A DNA stretch of 64,000 nucleotides from Noviherbaspirillum autotrophicum (GTDB lineage: Bacteria > Pseudomonadota > Gammaproteobacteria > Burkholderiales > Burkholderiaceae_D). A program made the translations under genes and the position numbers. Where the stretch lies: assembly GCF_000818395.1 (NCBI RefSeq), contig NZ_JWJG01000028.1:4790615-4854614 (forward strand). The letters run 5' to 3'. The notes below the pieces were generated by a model that saw only the letters and a list, made by a program, of their open reading frames with translations, did no database searches and was not told where the DNA came from. The first letter of the stretch is position 1. Every line of letters starts with the position of its first letter. Below, in pieces: positions 55,045-64,000 of the stretch.

Positions 55045-55815
55045 ATGAGTAATATGTTTGAAGCCAAGGTGTTGACGGTGCATCACTGGACCGACCGCCT
55101 GTTTTCCTTCACAACGACGCGCGACACCAGCTTCCGCTATCAAAGCGGCCAGTTCGCCATGATCGGCCTGCAAGTCGACGGCAAGCCGCTGATGCGCGCG
55201 TACAGCATGGTAAGCCCTCACTACGAAGAAAACCTCGAATTCCTGAGCATCAAGGTGCAGGACGGTCCGCTGACCTCGCGCCTGCAAAACATCCAGCCGG
55301 GCGACACCATCCTGGTCGGCCGCAAGGCATCGGGCACCCTGCTCACGCAAAACCTGCTGCCGGCCAAGCGCCTGTACCTGCTCGGCACCGGCACGGGTCT
55401 CGCGCCGTTCATGAGCATCATCCAGGACCCGGACGTGTATGAAAAATTCGAAAAGGTCGTGCTGGTGCACGGCTGCCGCCAGATCCACGAACTGGCGTAC
55501 CAGGAGCGCATCACCGATTTGCCGAACAATGAATTCTTCGGCGAGATGGTGTCGGACAAGCTGGCCTATTTCCCAACCGTGACGCGCGAGCCATTCAAGA
55601 ACCAAGGCCGCATCCCGACCCTGATCGAAAGCCGCAAACTGTTCGAGGAACTCGGCCTGCCGGAACCGGACCTGGAAAACGACCGCTTCATGTTGTGCGG
55701 CAGCCCGGCGATGCTGAAGGATACCGTCGCTGTGCTGGAAAGCTTCGGCTTCAAGGAAGGCAACATGAGCCATCCGGGCCACTACGTGATCGAGCGCGCG
55801 TTCGTCGAGAAGTAA
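55045..55815 (+). CDS. fpr: Ferredoxin/flavodoxin-NADP+ reductase
   Basis: 256 residues. The FAD-binding motif is M-R-A-Y-S-M-V-S-P near 53-61, with Y-Q-S-G-Q-F-A-M before. The NADP domain has L-L-G-T-G-T-G-L-A-P-F-M-S and V-L-V-H-G-C-R, and ends with M-L-C-G-S-P-A-M-L and a short C-terminal V-I-E-R-A-F-V-E-K. This is the bacterial subclass I/II FNR length. It moves electrons between NADPH and ferredoxin or flavodoxin in the cytoplasm, often in oxidative stress. Monocistronic, with a hairpin after it. Confidence 0.94.
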   Translation: MSNMFEAKVLTVHHWTDRLFSFTTTRDTSFRYQSGQFAMIGLQVDGKPLMRAYSMVSPHYEENLEFLSIKVQDGPLTSRLQNIQPGDTILVGRKASGTLLTQNLLPAKRLYLLGTGTGLAPFMSIIQDPDVYEKFEKVVLVHGCRQIHELAYQERITDLPNNEFFGEMVSDKLAYFPTVTREPFKNQGRIPTLIESRKLFEELGLPEPDLENDRFMLCGSPAMLKDTVAVLESFGFKEGNMSHPGHYVIERAFVEK

Positions 55816-55851
55816 CCATACCGACCGCGCCCGGCACCAGGGCGCACCCGG

Positions 55852-55878
55852 GGCGGAAAGGCGCAACGTCTTTCCGCC
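55852..55878 (+). terminator. Hairpin between convergent fpr and small-protein genes
   Basis: A perfect 9-bp stem GGCGGAAAG/CTTTCCGCC with a 9-base loop lies between fpr (ends 55815) and the minus-strand gene ending at 55883. No T-run follows, so it is a plausible but weak two-way terminator. Confidence 0.5.
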
Positions 55879-55882
55879 GCAG

Positions 55883-56083
55883 TCAGCTGCCGGGCAACCC
55901 CGGCCTTGCGCAGCGCGCGTCCTTGAATGGGCCGCCCGCCTTTTCCCATTCTCCCTGCATGACCTGGGCGCACACGACTGTGCCGTTGAGCTTGCTGCGC
56001 CACTTGTACCAGGCAGCAGGCGCCGCGGCGGCAGAAACAACCGCCATCGCGCCAAGCGCAAACGTCCAGTATTTCCTCATCAT
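55883..56083 (-). CDS. Small membrane or secreted hypothetical protein, 66 aa
   Basis: From the ATG at 56083, with AGGGGA upstream; a longer frame to 56227 has no such site. The N-terminus is one hydrophobic helix (W-T-F-A-L-G-A-M-A-V-V-S-A-A-A-A-P-A-A), either an anchor or a signal peptide. The rest carries two Cys (V-V-C-A-Q-V-M-Q-G-E-W and A-R-C-A-R-P). I do not recognise a family. Confidence 0.55.
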   Translation of the reverse strand: MMRKYWTFALGAMAVVSAAAAPAAWYKWRSKLNGTVVCAQVMQGEWEKAGGPFKDARCARPGLPGS

Positions 56084-56360
56084 GATTCCCCTGTCGGCAC
56101 AAAGCGCAAGCCCTATTTGGCGGCGCAGTGTATTTTGTACGCACTGCCGCACCGCAAGCAAGCGCTTGGGCCGAGCCGCCTTTTGCAGGGCGTTGACCGG
56201 CGACGCCGGCACCACGTCGTTTTTCATCGGAAATCGATCTGACGGCCTGCCGGCGCCCTGGCATTAGGGCTGGTCATAGCGCAGTGAGGTCAGGAAGGAC
56301 TGGCGGGCGTCATCGTGGTATTCTCTCGCCCCTACGAGCTTTATCTTCCAATCATTGTCG

Positions 56361-56780
56361 ATGACTATGCCTGCCTCCGCTTCCAACGCAGTCAATGCCG
56401 CGCGCGCATTGCTGAAACAGATTCAAGAGAATTTTCCGGTCTTCCACGAGAATAAGCCGCTTGCCATCGGGATTGACAAGCAGCTTTTTGCGCAAATGCC
56501 GGAAGTGGACAAGAAGACCTTGCGGATCGCGCTCGGCCTTCATACCGGCTCAACGCGGTATCTGAAATCGATGGAAAAAGCCGTGTCCAGATTTAACCTA
56601 GATGGCAGCTCCGCCGGCGACGTCGACGACGCCCATCGCGCACATGCGGCCGAAACGCTGCGTGCGCGATTCAAGAAAGCGGCGGAACTGAAAAAGGCGC
56701 AGCAGGAAGCGCTCAAGGCCGAGCGCCAGCATGCGGAGAAATTGCGCCAGCTGGCCGAGAAATTCTCCCCGCGCCACTGA
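56361..56780 (+). CDS. proQ: ProQ/FinO-domain RNA chaperone
   Basis: 139 residues; the ATG at 56361 is chosen over a TTG two codons upstream. The ProQ/FinO core covers residues 10-95: L-L-K-Q-I-Q-E-N-F-P-V-F, K-P-L-A-I-G-I-D-K-Q-L, L-R-I-A-L-G-L-H-T-G-S-T-R-Y-L, and a C-terminal R-F-N-L-D-G. The tail is a Lys/Ala/Glu helix. This short form is common in betaproteobacteria and lacks the Tudor-like domain of enteric ProQ. It binds structured sRNAs and 3' ends of mRNA. No obvious operon. Confidence 0.9.
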   Translation: MTMPASASNAVNAARALLKQIQENFPVFHENKPLAIGIDKQLFAQMPEVDKKTLRIALGLHTGSTRYLKSMEKAVSRFNLDGSSAGDVDDAHRAHAAETLRARFKKAAELKKAQQEALKAERQHAEKLRQLAEKFSPRH

Positions 56781-56824
56781 CGCCTAGGATGATGCGATGG
56801 CGCAGGATGCACCTGCGCGCATCC

Positions 56825-57232
56825 TCACAGCCCCAGTGCCGCGATCCCCGCTCTGGCGACTTGCGCATCTTCAGCCGCCTTGACGCCGGAAACGCCGACG
56901 GCGCCCAGGCATGAACCTTCCTGCAGGATCGGCACGCCGCCTTCCAGAAGGCCCTCCACATCCGGCGCCGTGACAAATGCAAAGCGGCCATTGTTAATCA
57001 TGTCTTCATGAAACTTGGTTTCGCGCCGAGCCAGTGCGGCGGTGCGCGCCTTGGCTGCGGCAATGCCGACGGAAATCGGCGCGGCATTCTCGAGCCGTTG
57101 CAGCGAAAGCAGATGGCCGCCGTCGTCCACCACCGCGATTGTCACTGCCCAGCCGTTTCGCTTCGCCTCGGCTTCCGCTGCCGCGACAACTGCCTTCACA
57201 TCTTCCAGCGTTAGAATTTGCTTCGATTGCAT
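56825..57232 (-). CDS. GlcG/HbpS-family protein
   Basis: 135 residues from the ATG at 57232 (AAGGAA upstream; a GTG is one codon before). The family pattern runs A-A-E-A-E-A-K-R-N-G-W-A-V-T-I-A-V-V-D-D-G-G-H-L-L-S-L-Q-R-L, A-A-A-K-A-R-T-A-A, and G-A-V-G-V-S-G-V. Members bind heme or cobalamin-like cofactors in some species (HbpS), or lie in glycolate operons (GlcG). No glc genes are here. Function is best left open. Confidence 0.88.
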   Translation of the reverse strand: MQSKQILTLEDVKAVVAAAEAEAKRNGWAVTIAVVDDGGHLLSLQRLENAAPISVGIAAAKARTAALARRETKFHEDMINNGRFAFVTAPDVEGLLEGGVPILQEGSCLGAVGVSGVKAAEDAQVARAGIAALGL

Positions 57233-57510
57233 CACTTTTCCTTTTCGTTGTCTTGTCCAGCCCGATCAATATCGAGCCGGCTCACGTTCTTGCCATATCA
57301 CTGCGCAATCGGGGCTGCCGCTCCCGAATAGCTGGGTTGGCCGCTCGCTCGCCATTGCCATGCGGGCGGAGCGCTTGCGCGGCGTCTTCGATTTTGCCCC
57401 GCCGATGTCGGCAACGTGCGTGAATAGTTTTCATGCATTGCTGCAGCGATTGACATTGACGCTCGGGCGTCGATTCGCTAGTTCGGCGAATACGATTCAC
57501 CATTGCTTCC

Positions 57511-57972
57511 TTAGCCTTTCGCCGGGCGGGCACGCTTGCCAGCTCGCGAAAACGCCCCCTGCCACCGGTGCAACGCCAGGAAGGCAGCACTTCCGAGCAG
57601 GCCGAAGAACAGGTCGGAGATGGTGTCGGCCAGCCCCAGCTGCATCGCTGTACCAAGGAAATAATCGCAAAGAAACTCATAAAATTCCCAGAAGACGGCG
57701 GCCGAACTGACGCACGAAAACACGAGCACCATGCGGATCGGGTGCGGGATAGGGCCGACGACATCATCCGCACTGTCGAACAGGTCAAGCAGGAAGTACG
57801 ACAGCGCCGCCCCGCCGCTGAAGTGCGTCACGCTGTCGAGCCACCAGTACAAGGAATAGGCATCGAAGACGAGCGAAGCAAGCAGGTAACAGCCAAACAG
57901 CGTGGCGGACGCCCACCCGCTCCGGCTGATTGCCGCCAGTAGCCATCTGGCCAGCATCTGTCTGTTTTTCAT
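57511..57972 (-). CDS. Polytopic membrane protein, DUF2238/YjdF-like
   Basis: 153 residues with about four membrane helices. Charged residues inside helices are notable: D-S-V-T-H-F-S-G-G-A-A-L-S-Y, F-W-E-F-Y-E-F and D-T-I-S-D-L-F-F-G-L-L-G. These Asp/His/Glu positions match the pattern of small integral membrane proteins of the DUF2238 group and could bind a metal. AGGAAGG precedes the ATG. Gap of about 280 bp to the GlcG-like gene, with no feature seen. Function unknown. Confidence 0.68.
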   Translation of the reverse strand: MKNRQMLARWLLAAISRSGWASATLFGCYLLASLVFDAYSLYWWLDSVTHFSGGAALSYFLLDLFDSADDVVGPIPHPIRMVLVFSCVSSAAVFWEFYEFLCDYFLGTAMQLGLADTISDLFFGLLGSAAFLALHRWQGAFSRAGKRARPAKG

Positions 57973-58045
57973 CGACGATTCCTTCCTTCACGCCGAATCA
58001 ATATCGCAAGGAGCGTGCCTGGAATCGAATGCGTCTTTTCAAGGT

Positions 58046-60595
58046 TCAACTTTTTTCTCGTGCAATGCGATAACTCTCGTGGGCATGGGCGCAGGTCCAC
58101 ACGTCGAAGTGCAGCTGCGACAACAGCAACGGATCATCCAGCAGCGTCGCTCTTTGCTTTTCATCGAGCGCAGCCGGCCCGGCGCGCAGCGCAGTCTGCG
58201 CCAGCGCATCGCGCGCGGCGCTGCTCGCCGGCGGCAGGCCAATGCGCGCCGTGGCCGCCGCGCAGGCCAGGGCGTTGACGACCGGATCGACCACCGCATC
58301 GATGAAGCCGGGCTGCTCGCCACTTGCGCGCTGATGCGCGTCGCACGCCTGCAACTCGGGCGGCGGCGCGCACTCTTCCGGGATCACGAACAAGCCGGCA
58401 CGGCGCAGGCGTCGCCCCAGCGACACCCGGCTCGACCAGACCGACAGCGGTGCCGACAGCGCCAGCGCGCCGGCGATCGGCAACAGCCACGGAAGAAACG
58501 ACGGATTGAGCCAGTACACCGTGCCACCCCATGCCAGGCCGAGCAGCGTGTGCAGGCCGTGCTTGCCGAATGCCTCGCGCCAGCTGGTTTCCGAATCCGC
58601 ACGCGGCGGCGATTTCCAGTGCAGGGCCCAGCCGAGAAAGGCGGCGGCCACAAAGCGCGTATGAAACAGCATGCGCACCGGCGCCATCAGCATCGACACG
58701 AGCATTTCAAGCAAAGCACTCGCCATCACGCGCGACCATCCCCCGAACTCACGCGCGCCGCCACGGCATGCCAGCAGCACGCTCAGGATCTTGGGCAGGA
58801 ACAGGAGCGTGGCGGTGGCGGAAAACAGCGCCAACGCCTTTTCCGGATGCCATTGCGGCCAGATCGGGAACAGCTGGCGCGGTTCGACGAAATACTGCGG
58901 TTCGACCAGCGTGTGCAGCGCCAACAAGCCGGTCGACAGTGCGAGAAACAGGAACCACAAGGGTGCCGACAGGTACGCCATCACGCCGGTGACGAAGACG
59001 GCGCGATGCACCGGATGCATGCCGCGCGCGGCGAACAGCCGGAAATTCATCAGGTTGCCGTGGCACCAGCGCCGGTCGCGTTTCAATTCGTCGAGCAGGT
59101 TCGGCGGCATTTCCTCGTAGCTGCCGTCGAGGTCGTAGGCGATCCATACGCCCCAGCCGGCGCGCCGCATCAGCGCCGCCTCGACGAAGTCATGCGACAG
59201 GATGTCGCCGGCCAAGGCGCCGCGCCCCGGCAGCGGCGCCAGCGCGCAGTGGCGCATGAAGGGCGCGACGCGGATGATCGCGTTATGCCCCCAGTAGTGC
59301 GATTCGCCCAGCTGCCAATAATGCAGCCCGGCGGTAAAAAGTGGCCCGTACAGGCGCGTGGCGAACTGCTGGATGCGCGCATACAGGGTGTCGCGCCCGG
59401 CGGCGCGCGGCGCGGTCTGGATGATGCCTGCGCCCGGATTGGCTTCCATCAGCCGCACCAGCGTGGTCAGGCAGGCACCGCTCATGACGCTGTCGGCGTC
59501 GAGCACGATCATGTAGCGGTAGTTCCTTCCCCAGCGCCGGCAAAAGTCGTCGATGTTGCCGCTCTTGCGTTTGACGCGGCGCTTGCGGTGCCGGTAAAAG
59601 ATGCGGCCGAAGCCGTCCACGGCGCGGCACAGGCTGGCCCATGCGGCAAGTTCGGCGGCGCGGATATCGCTGTTGCCGCTGTCGCTGAGCACGAAGAAGT
59701 CGAAATGCGGCAGCGCGCCGCTGCGCTGCAGCGATTCATAGGTGGCGCGCAATCCAGCCATCACCCGACCCACATCCTCGTTACAGATCGGCATCACGAT
59801 TGCGGTACGCGCACGCGAATCGATCGGCGCCCGCTCATCGCGCATGCGCGAAATGAGATGCCGGTCGCTGCCGCGCACGAGCACCATAAATCCCGCCAGC
59901 GCGGTCCAGAAGCCGGCGGATACCCAGCAGAACAGCAGCGCAAAGAGTGCCAGCATGGACGCCTCGGCCAGCGTTGTTCCCTGGTAGGGCAGCACCTCGC
60001 GCATGAAGTAGGCGGCAATGCCGGTTTGTGCAAGCATCAGCGACAGCAGCACGCCACGCCGGATATTGCCGCGGTGCTGCCAGACGCCCTGCGGGTCGGG
60101 GGCATCGACGCCCTCGGCAGCGCCATCGGCGCGCGGTGGCTGCGACAGCGCCGCGCCATCACCCTGGGATGTGCGGCGCGCATGGCGCCTTTGCACGACA
60201 GCCTGCAGCCAGCGCGCGAGCGGATTGAGCGCGCCCCAAGGCTGCGGCACCATCGACGCCCGGTTGACGGGCGGCGCAAACGGCAACGGCATGCGTCGGC
60301 CCTGCCCGCCAGCCGCCCACTCGAGCGTGTCGGGCTGTAAAGCAGTGTGCGGCGGGCGATACGCCAACTGCAGGCGCGCTTCCACCGATGCGTGGGCAAC
60401 ATGGGCGTGCATGGCGCGCGGGGCCGGCCTGCCGGCAAGCGCGCAGTGCAGCGCGGTAAAAGCGGCGTGCGGCGCCCCATGCGCGACGCGCCAGGCGAAT
60501 GCGCTGCGTTCATGCGGCGAGAGCGGCAAGCGGTCCAGGTAACGTTCGCACAGCGCCTCGGCGGCGTCTTGCTCCCCGTCCGGCGCGCGCCTCAC
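58046..60595 (-). CDS. opgH: Glucans biosynthesis glucosyltransferase H
   Basis: About 849 residues. Several membrane helices flank a GT2 glycosyltransferase domain: [29 protein letters not shown] (DxD) and [12 protein letters not shown]. The acceptor region [11 protein letters not shown] is the Q/RxxRW-like motif. It polymerises beta-1,2-linked glucose from UDP-glucose across the inner membrane to make periplasmic glucans. The GTG at 60595 overlaps the opgG stop by four bases (GTGA), so I prefer it; a GTG at 60619 is also open. It forms an operon with opgG. Confidence 0.93.
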   Translation of the reverse strand: MRRAPDGEQDAAEALCERYLDRLPLSPHERSAFAWRVAHGAPHAAFTALHCALAGRPAPRAMHAHVAHASVEARLQLAYRPPHTALQPDTLEWAAGGQGRRMPLPFAPPVNRASMVPQPWGALNPLARWLQAVVQRRHARRTSQGDGAALSQPPRADGAAEGVDAPDPQGVWQHRGNIRRGVLLSLMLAQTGIAAYFMREVLPYQGTTLAEASMLALFALLFCWVSAGFWTALAGFMVLVRGSDRHLISRMRDERAPIDSRARTAIVMPICNEDVGRVMAGLRATYESLQRSGALPHFDFFVLSDSGNSDIRAAELAAWASLCRAVDGFGRIFYRHRKRRVKRKSGNIDDFCRRWGRNYRYMIVLDADSVMSGACLTTLVRLMEANPGAGIIQTAPRAAGRDTLYARIQQFATRLYGPLFTAGLHYWQLGESHYWGHNAIIRVAPFMRHCALAPLPGRGALAGDILSHDFVEAALMRRAGWGVWIAYDLDGSYEEMPPNLLDELKRDRRWCHGNLMNFRLFAARGMHPVHRAVFVTGVMAYLSAPLWFLFLALSTGLLALHTLVEPQYFVEPRQLFPIWPQWHPEKALALFSATATLLFLPKILSVLLACRGGAREFGGWSRVMASALLEMLVSMLMAPVRMLFHTRFVAAAFLGWALHWKSPPRADSETSWREAFGKHGLHTLLGLAWGGTVYWLNPSFLPWLLPIAGALALSAPLSVWSSRVSLGRRLRRAGLFVIPEECAPPPELQACDAHQRASGEQPGFIDAVVDPVVNALACAAATARIGLPPASSAARDALAQTALRAGPAALDEKQRATLLDDPLLLSQLHFDVWTCAHAHESYRIAREKS

Positions 60596-62124
60596 TCGGG
60601 GGGCAGGATGTAGCTCCACGTTTCTGAAAGTGTCGTGTTGGCACTGCGTAGATAACCGCGCAATTCGACCGGCTTCTTGTCATCGCTGCGCGCCAGCCTG
60701 GCGGTCATGCGCCAGCCGCCGCTGGCGGCATTACGGTAGGCATTCACTTCGATCAGCCGCGCGTTGGCATCGGTGCTGACGACCGCCTCGACCTGCGCAT
60801 CGCCGGCCAGCTTTTTGAGCGCCGGCCCCTCGAAGTCGACCGACAGCGCGATACTGTCGTCGGCCTTGCGCAGCCAGCCGTGGCCGCGCCGCGTCTGCAC
60901 CGCCCAAGCCAGCGGCGGACGGCGGTCGGCATCCTTCTGCCACAGCAGCCGGTATTCGACATCATAGGGCTGCCCCGGCCTGGGCGGGGTGTCCGGGACC
61001 CAGAACGCGACGACGTTGTCATTGGTTTCGTCGGGCGTCGGAATCTGGATCAGCTCGACCCGGCCCGCGCCCCAGTCGCCCTTGGGCTCGACCCATGCGC
61101 TGGGGCGCGACTCGTAATGCGCCTCCAGGTCTTCATAGCTGCCGAAGCGGCGGTCGCGCTGCATCAGCCCGAAGCCGAGCGGATTGTTCAGCGCAAACGA
61201 GGTCACCAGCAGGCGCCGCGGGTTCACCAGCGGGCGCCAGATCCATTCTCCGGTGCCGGACTGGATCGACAAGCCGTCCGAGTCGTGCACTTCCGGCCGA
61301 TAATCCTCGACCTGCGCGCGCTGGTTTTCGCCAAAAAAATACATGCTGGTGAGCGGCGCGATGCCGAGCTTGGCAACGTTCTCGCGCAGGAAGAGCCGCG
61401 CCTTCACCTCCATGGCGGTGTCGGTGCCGGGCCGGAGCACGAAGCGGTAGGCGCCAGCGACACGACGCGAATTGAGCAGCGCATAGACTGTCAATTCCTT
61501 GGCCGCCGCACCGGGCCGCTCGATCCAGAATTCGACGAATTGCGGAAACTCTTCGCCAGAATTGAGCGCGGTATCGATCGCCAGCCCGCGCGCCGACAGG
61601 CCGTAGGCCTGGCCCTTGCCGATGGCGCGGAAATAGCTCGCGCCTAAAAACACCAGCACCTCATCCTTGTATTTCGGCGTGTTGACCGGGTAGTGCACGC
61701 GGAAACCGGCAAAGCCCAGCCCGGCGAGGTCCTTCGCATGGATGTCGTTGGCGCCGTAGTGGAAGGATTTCGGATCGAACCGGATCTCGCGCACGTTCTT
61801 GCCGGCGACCTCGTGGATCTTGACCGGGCTGTCGAAGGCCATGCCCTGATGGAAAAACGCCAGCTCGAACGGCAGCTGCGCGTTGCGCCAGTATGTCTTG
61901 TCGCGCTCGAAACGGATATCGCGGTACTGGTCGTAGCTGAGACTGGCCAGCGTCTTCGAGATATTTTTCGGCGGCGCCTTGTAGGATGATGCGGCCAGCT
62001 GCCTCGCCTTGGCTGCGACGTCGTCGAAGCCGAAAGCGAATGCTGCTGCCGGCAGCAGCGCCAGCGTCGCGCAGGCGGCGGCGCGCTGGCGCACTATCAT
62101 GAATTTGATTGCGGTTCCAAACAT
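60592..62124 (-). CDS. opgG: Glucans biosynthesis protein G, periplasmic
   Basis: About 510 residues from the ATG at 62124; a GTG at 62145 and an ATG at 62100 are alternatives. A signal peptide ([14 protein letters not shown]) leads into [14 protein letters not shown]. MdoG features follow: Y-D-Q-Y-R-D-I-R-F near 65, [25 protein letters not shown] and the last domain with F-W-V-P. It acts in the periplasm on glucan backbones or branches during osmoregulated periplasmic glucan synthesis. Precedes opgH. Confidence 0.94.
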   Translation of the reverse strand: MFGTAIKFMIVRQRAAACATLALLPAAAFAFGFDDVAAKARQLAASSYKAPPKNISKTLASLSYDQYRDIRFERDKTYWRNAQLPFELAFFHQGMAFDSPVKIHEVAGKNVREIRFDPKSFHYGANDIHAKDLAGLGFAGFRVHYPVNTPKYKDEVLVFLGASYFRAIGKGQAYGLSARGLAIDTALNSGEEFPQFVEFWIERPGAAAKELTVYALLNSRRVAGAYRFVLRPGTDTAMEVKARLFLRENVAKLGIAPLTSMYFFGENQRAQVEDYRPEVHDSDGLSIQSGTGEWIWRPLVNPRRLLVTSFALNNPLGFGLMQRDRRFGSYEDLEAHYESRPSAWVEPKGDWGAGRVELIQIPTPDETNDNVVAFWVPDTPPRPGQPYDVEYRLLWQKDADRRPPLAWAVQTRRGHGWLRKADDSIALSVDFEGPALKKLAGDAQVEAVVSTDANARLIEVNAYRNAASGGWRMTARLARSDDKKPVELRGYLRSANTTLSETWSYILPPE

Positions 62125-62254
62125 TGCAGCCCATTGCACATTCACATACGAGCCATCTTGCCGTCTCGTATCGCCGATGGTTTGAGGGTGTGCAATAGGC
62201 GCTTACTTATGGATGCGCATTTGGTTCAAATACAACAGAGTGGCCGGCAATTCC

Positions 62255-62812
62255 CTATTCCGGCACGAAGGTGCCGATCAGGGCCAGGACCGTGAAGCTG
62301 CCGCCCAGCGCGACGACCAGCCAGTTCCATGCACTCAGGCGCGCGTTGCGCTGATGCCCTGGGCAAGCGATGGCATTGAGGCGATTGGCCTGCGCCTGCG
62401 CCGGCAGAAGGAAGACCACTGCCAGCGACGACGCCCACCAATACGGGTCGGGCAGCTTCCACAGCATGGTCGTGACAGTCCATCCAGCCGCCAGCAACGC
62501 AGCCGGTACACGCATCGGCATGCCGGTTTCCTTGCCATAGTCGCGGATTCTGGCGAAGCATGAGTAACAAAAGAAAAGCGAGAAAAACGCGCGCCAGAAC
62601 GGCATGATGTGGCTGCCTTCACGCTGCCGGATCCGCTGCCAGTTGCGGTAGTACCAGTACAGTTCATAAAAGCCGGCGGTGCACACGGACATGACGGTCA
62701 GCTTTACGAGGGATACGGCGAAAAACGGCGGCTCGCCCGCGTGGGCTGCCACGTGCATGGCTGTGTCTGCGGGAATGCTGGCCCGCTGCGGTGTGTCTAG
62801 ATCGATGCTCAC
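62255..62812 (-). CDS. Polytopic membrane protein (DUF4234-like)
   Basis: 185 residues with a GTG start at 62812; AGGGGAGA upstream supports it. About four membrane helices. The segment S-V-C-T-A-G-F-Y-E-L-Y-W-Y-Y-R-N-W, then M-P-F-W-R-A-F-F, resembles the DUF4234 group of small membrane proteins. No catalytic motif is seen. It lies 110 bp upstream of opgG on the same strand; functional link unknown. Confidence 0.7.
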   Translation of the reverse strand: MSIDLDTPQRASIPADTAMHVAAHAGEPPFFAVSLVKLTVMSVCTAGFYELYWYYRNWQRIRQREGSHIMPFWRAFFSLFFCYSCFARIRDYGKETGMPMRVPAALLAAGWTVTTMLWKLPDPYWWASSLAVVFLLPAQAQANRLNAIACPGHQRNARLSAWNWLVVALGGSFTVLALIGTFVPE

Positions 62813-63033
62813 GAATTCTCCCCTGGCGCAAGCGTGTCATTTTACGCCGGGGAGTGCGGCCGGGCCGAATTGAGGAGCGGTGCCCTTGCCGGGCACCGCT
62901 GCTTCGCGCGAGTGAAACGGAAGACAAAGAGCCGCCCGGTTTTCATCGAAGCGGCCAGCCAGGAGCGGCGGCGCTGTCTATGGAAACGCGCCGGTGACAA
63001 GCCCGCGCGTTGCTCGCCATGTGCGTGCACTTC

Positions 63034-63567
63034 TCACGCGCGGGCTGCCGCCACCCTCGCCTGTTTTTTCAGCATCGGTGAATTGCGCGCACCTGACGCC
63101 GCGCGCGCGCCGGTCTTGGCCCCTGCTTTTTCCTTGCCTTTGGCAGGCGCTTTCCGTGCATGTGCGCCGGCACCGGACAAGGCTTTGACGGTCTTGTGCA
63201 AGTCCTCGATTTCGTCCGTGAGCGCCTTCAAGTCATCCTGCGTCGGCACGCCAAAGTTGCGCAGCGTGCGCGTGAAGCGCTCCTCGAACACTTCTTCCAT
63301 TTTCACCAGCGGCGCGGTGGTTTGCCTGCCGATGGTTTCGCCCATCCTGGTGATCGCATCCGAAATTTTTTGGCCTGCCAGTTGCTGCGTGCGTGTCTGC
63401 AGGCTCGCGCCTTCCTTCATCAACCGGGCAAGCAACTCACTGCCTTCCTCGCGCACCGTGGTAAATGCGCCGAGCCCGGCCTGCCAGATGTGTTGCGCAG
63501 AATTGCGTACCGCGTCCTTCAATTGCATCTCGTGAGGTTGTTGCATGTCGTGCAGCTTTCTCGTCAT
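63034..63567 (-). CDS. Phasin, PhaF/PhaI-type polyhydroxyalkanoate granule protein
   Basis: 177 residues from the ATG at 63567 with AAAAGGA before it. The phasin domain (about 15-130) shows I-W-Q-A-G-L-G-A-F and long amphipathic helices, then a leucine-rich stretch L-K-A-L-T-D-E-I-E-D-L-H-K-T-V-K-A-L. The Lys/Ala-rich tail (A-P-A-K-G-K-E-K-A-G-A-K-T-G-A-R) is of the histone-like PhaF kind that can bind DNA and help segregate granules. It implies PHA storage. The divergent gene at 63955 is cut by the window end. Confidence 0.88.
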   Translation of the reverse strand: MTRKLHDMQQPHEMQLKDAVRNSAQHIWQAGLGAFTTVREEGSELLARLMKEGASLQTRTQQLAGQKISDAITRMGETIGRQTTAPLVKMEEVFEERFTRTLRNFGVPTQDDLKALTDEIEDLHKTVKALSGAGAHARKAPAKGKEKAGAKTGARAASGARNSPMLKKQARVAAARA

Positions 63568-63954
63568 AGTCCTTTTCCAATCGGTTGGTCGATGTCGAAT
63601 ACACGGTTCGTATCGAGGCGTCGGCGTCGCTGTTTCTTCTGACGAGACAATGCGCCGGGCCGGCTGATTTTGCATTGCGGTTCATCAGATGGCTTCGCCT
63701 TATCAAGGCCGCCCCAGCGCGATCCGCGCTGATCTTGTATAGCCATAAAGCATGTCGCATCACAGATGCGCTGATTCCATCGCGGGTGATATGGATCAAA
63801 GATTTTAGCGACGCAGAAGACGAGAGTAATACCGCGCCGGGTCGTTCGACGGCGCGCATCACTCCGCTTCTCCGCCGCCAATCAAGCCGAGTACGCAATG
63901 CCATGCGCACTCGGCTGCTGGCGCATTTCCACCTAACGACATGAAGGAATCGAC
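63568..63954. other. Non-coding divergent region between phasin gene and partial gene
   Basis: About 390 bp. Small frames exist on both strands but lack ribosome sites or recognisable products. It should contain the promoters for the phasin gene and for the plus-strand gene at the window edge. No RNA gene seen. Confidence 0.4.
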
Positions 63955-64000
63955 ATGACGACCAAACATACTAGGGAAAGCAGTGAGCACGCGAATGAGG
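63955..64000 (+). CDS. Start of an unknown gene, truncated by the window end
   Basis: An ATG at 63955 with AAGGAA eight bases upstream opens a frame of at least 15 codons (M-T-T-K-H-T-R-E-S-S-E-H-A-N-E). Too little is visible to identify it. Being divergent from a phasin gene, it may belong to PHA metabolism, but that is a guess. Confidence 0.45.
   Translation, partial: MTTKHTRESSEHANE

Noticed and set aside
57902-60340. Plus-strand open frame of 812 codons
   Set aside because: It is antisense to opgH, whose product has full GT2 motifs. The antisense product is Arg/Gln/His-rich with no motif, as expected in high-GC DNA.

Overview
The window is about 64 kb of a high-GC (roughly 65%) chromosome. 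Protein families and gene style point to a betaproteobacterium of the order Burkholderiales, most likely an Oxalobacteraceae member (Herbaspirillum/Noviherbaspirillum/Massilia-like). The supports are a sigma-70 with a long Ala/Pro-rich N-terminal extension, a PHA phasin with an AKGK-type tail, a PEP-CTERM protein, DUF2242/DUF3565/DUF2237 proteins, opgGH and a short ProQ. This placement is inference. I saw no prophage, insertion sequence, CRISPR array, rRNA or tRNA. It reads as core-like chromosome with a few AT-richer patches, notably 2.2-3.8 kb (about 50% GC by eye).

Layout. 1-9.6 kb: the end of a LysR regulator, small conserved hypotheticals, a thioesterase, a TPR-TonB protein, a large secreted alpha/beta hydrolase, a thioredoxin, a DTW-domain protein, an EamA permease, a VOC protein, and an RquA-like methyltransferase (candidate rhodoquinone synthesis). 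9.7-20 kb: an old-yellow-enzyme/TetR pair, a free-standing chemoreceptor zinc-binding domain, a photolyase, a PEP-CTERM protein with a convincing sigma-54 promoter and upstream activator site, an orphan PilT-like ATPase, and a pirin/WrbA/GST group. Much of this stretch suits electrophile, quinone or light stress. 20-32 kb: an SNF-family transporter, thioesterase, permease, DUF2817 peptidase-like protein, FabI, a MYG1-like protein, a large TolA/TonB-like coiled-coil protein and a lipoprotein.

32-39 kb: a Calvin-Benson-Bassham cluster, cbbL-cbbS-cbbX-cbbY-cbbF-cbbP, on the minus strand, with cbbR divergent. RuBisCO looks like form IC. CbbX reactivates inhibited RuBisCO, CbbY clears an inhibitory by-product, and CbbF and CbbP regenerate ribulose-1,5-bisphosphate. 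A HAD phosphatase and a DUF3565 protein follow closely enough to share the transcript. 39-55 kb: a receiver-TPR protein whose phosphoacceptor Asp is Glu, a five-domain hybrid histidine kinase, a Lpd-like disulfide reductase, a PNPOx-like protein, an unusual MshEN-membrane-DUF6160-like protein, folE, rpoD, a serine-hydrolase-like lipoprotein and an OmpR-type two-component pair. 55-64 kb: fpr, a ProQ-like RNA chaperone, a GlcG/HbpS-like protein, membrane proteins, opgGH for osmoregulated periplasmic glucans, and a phasin.

Most worth following up: the sigma-54/activator-site control of the PEP-CTERM gene; the MshEN-membrane-DUF6160-like fusion; the RquA-like methyltransferase; the degenerate receiver-TPR protein; and the HAD/DUF3565 tail of the cbb operon.
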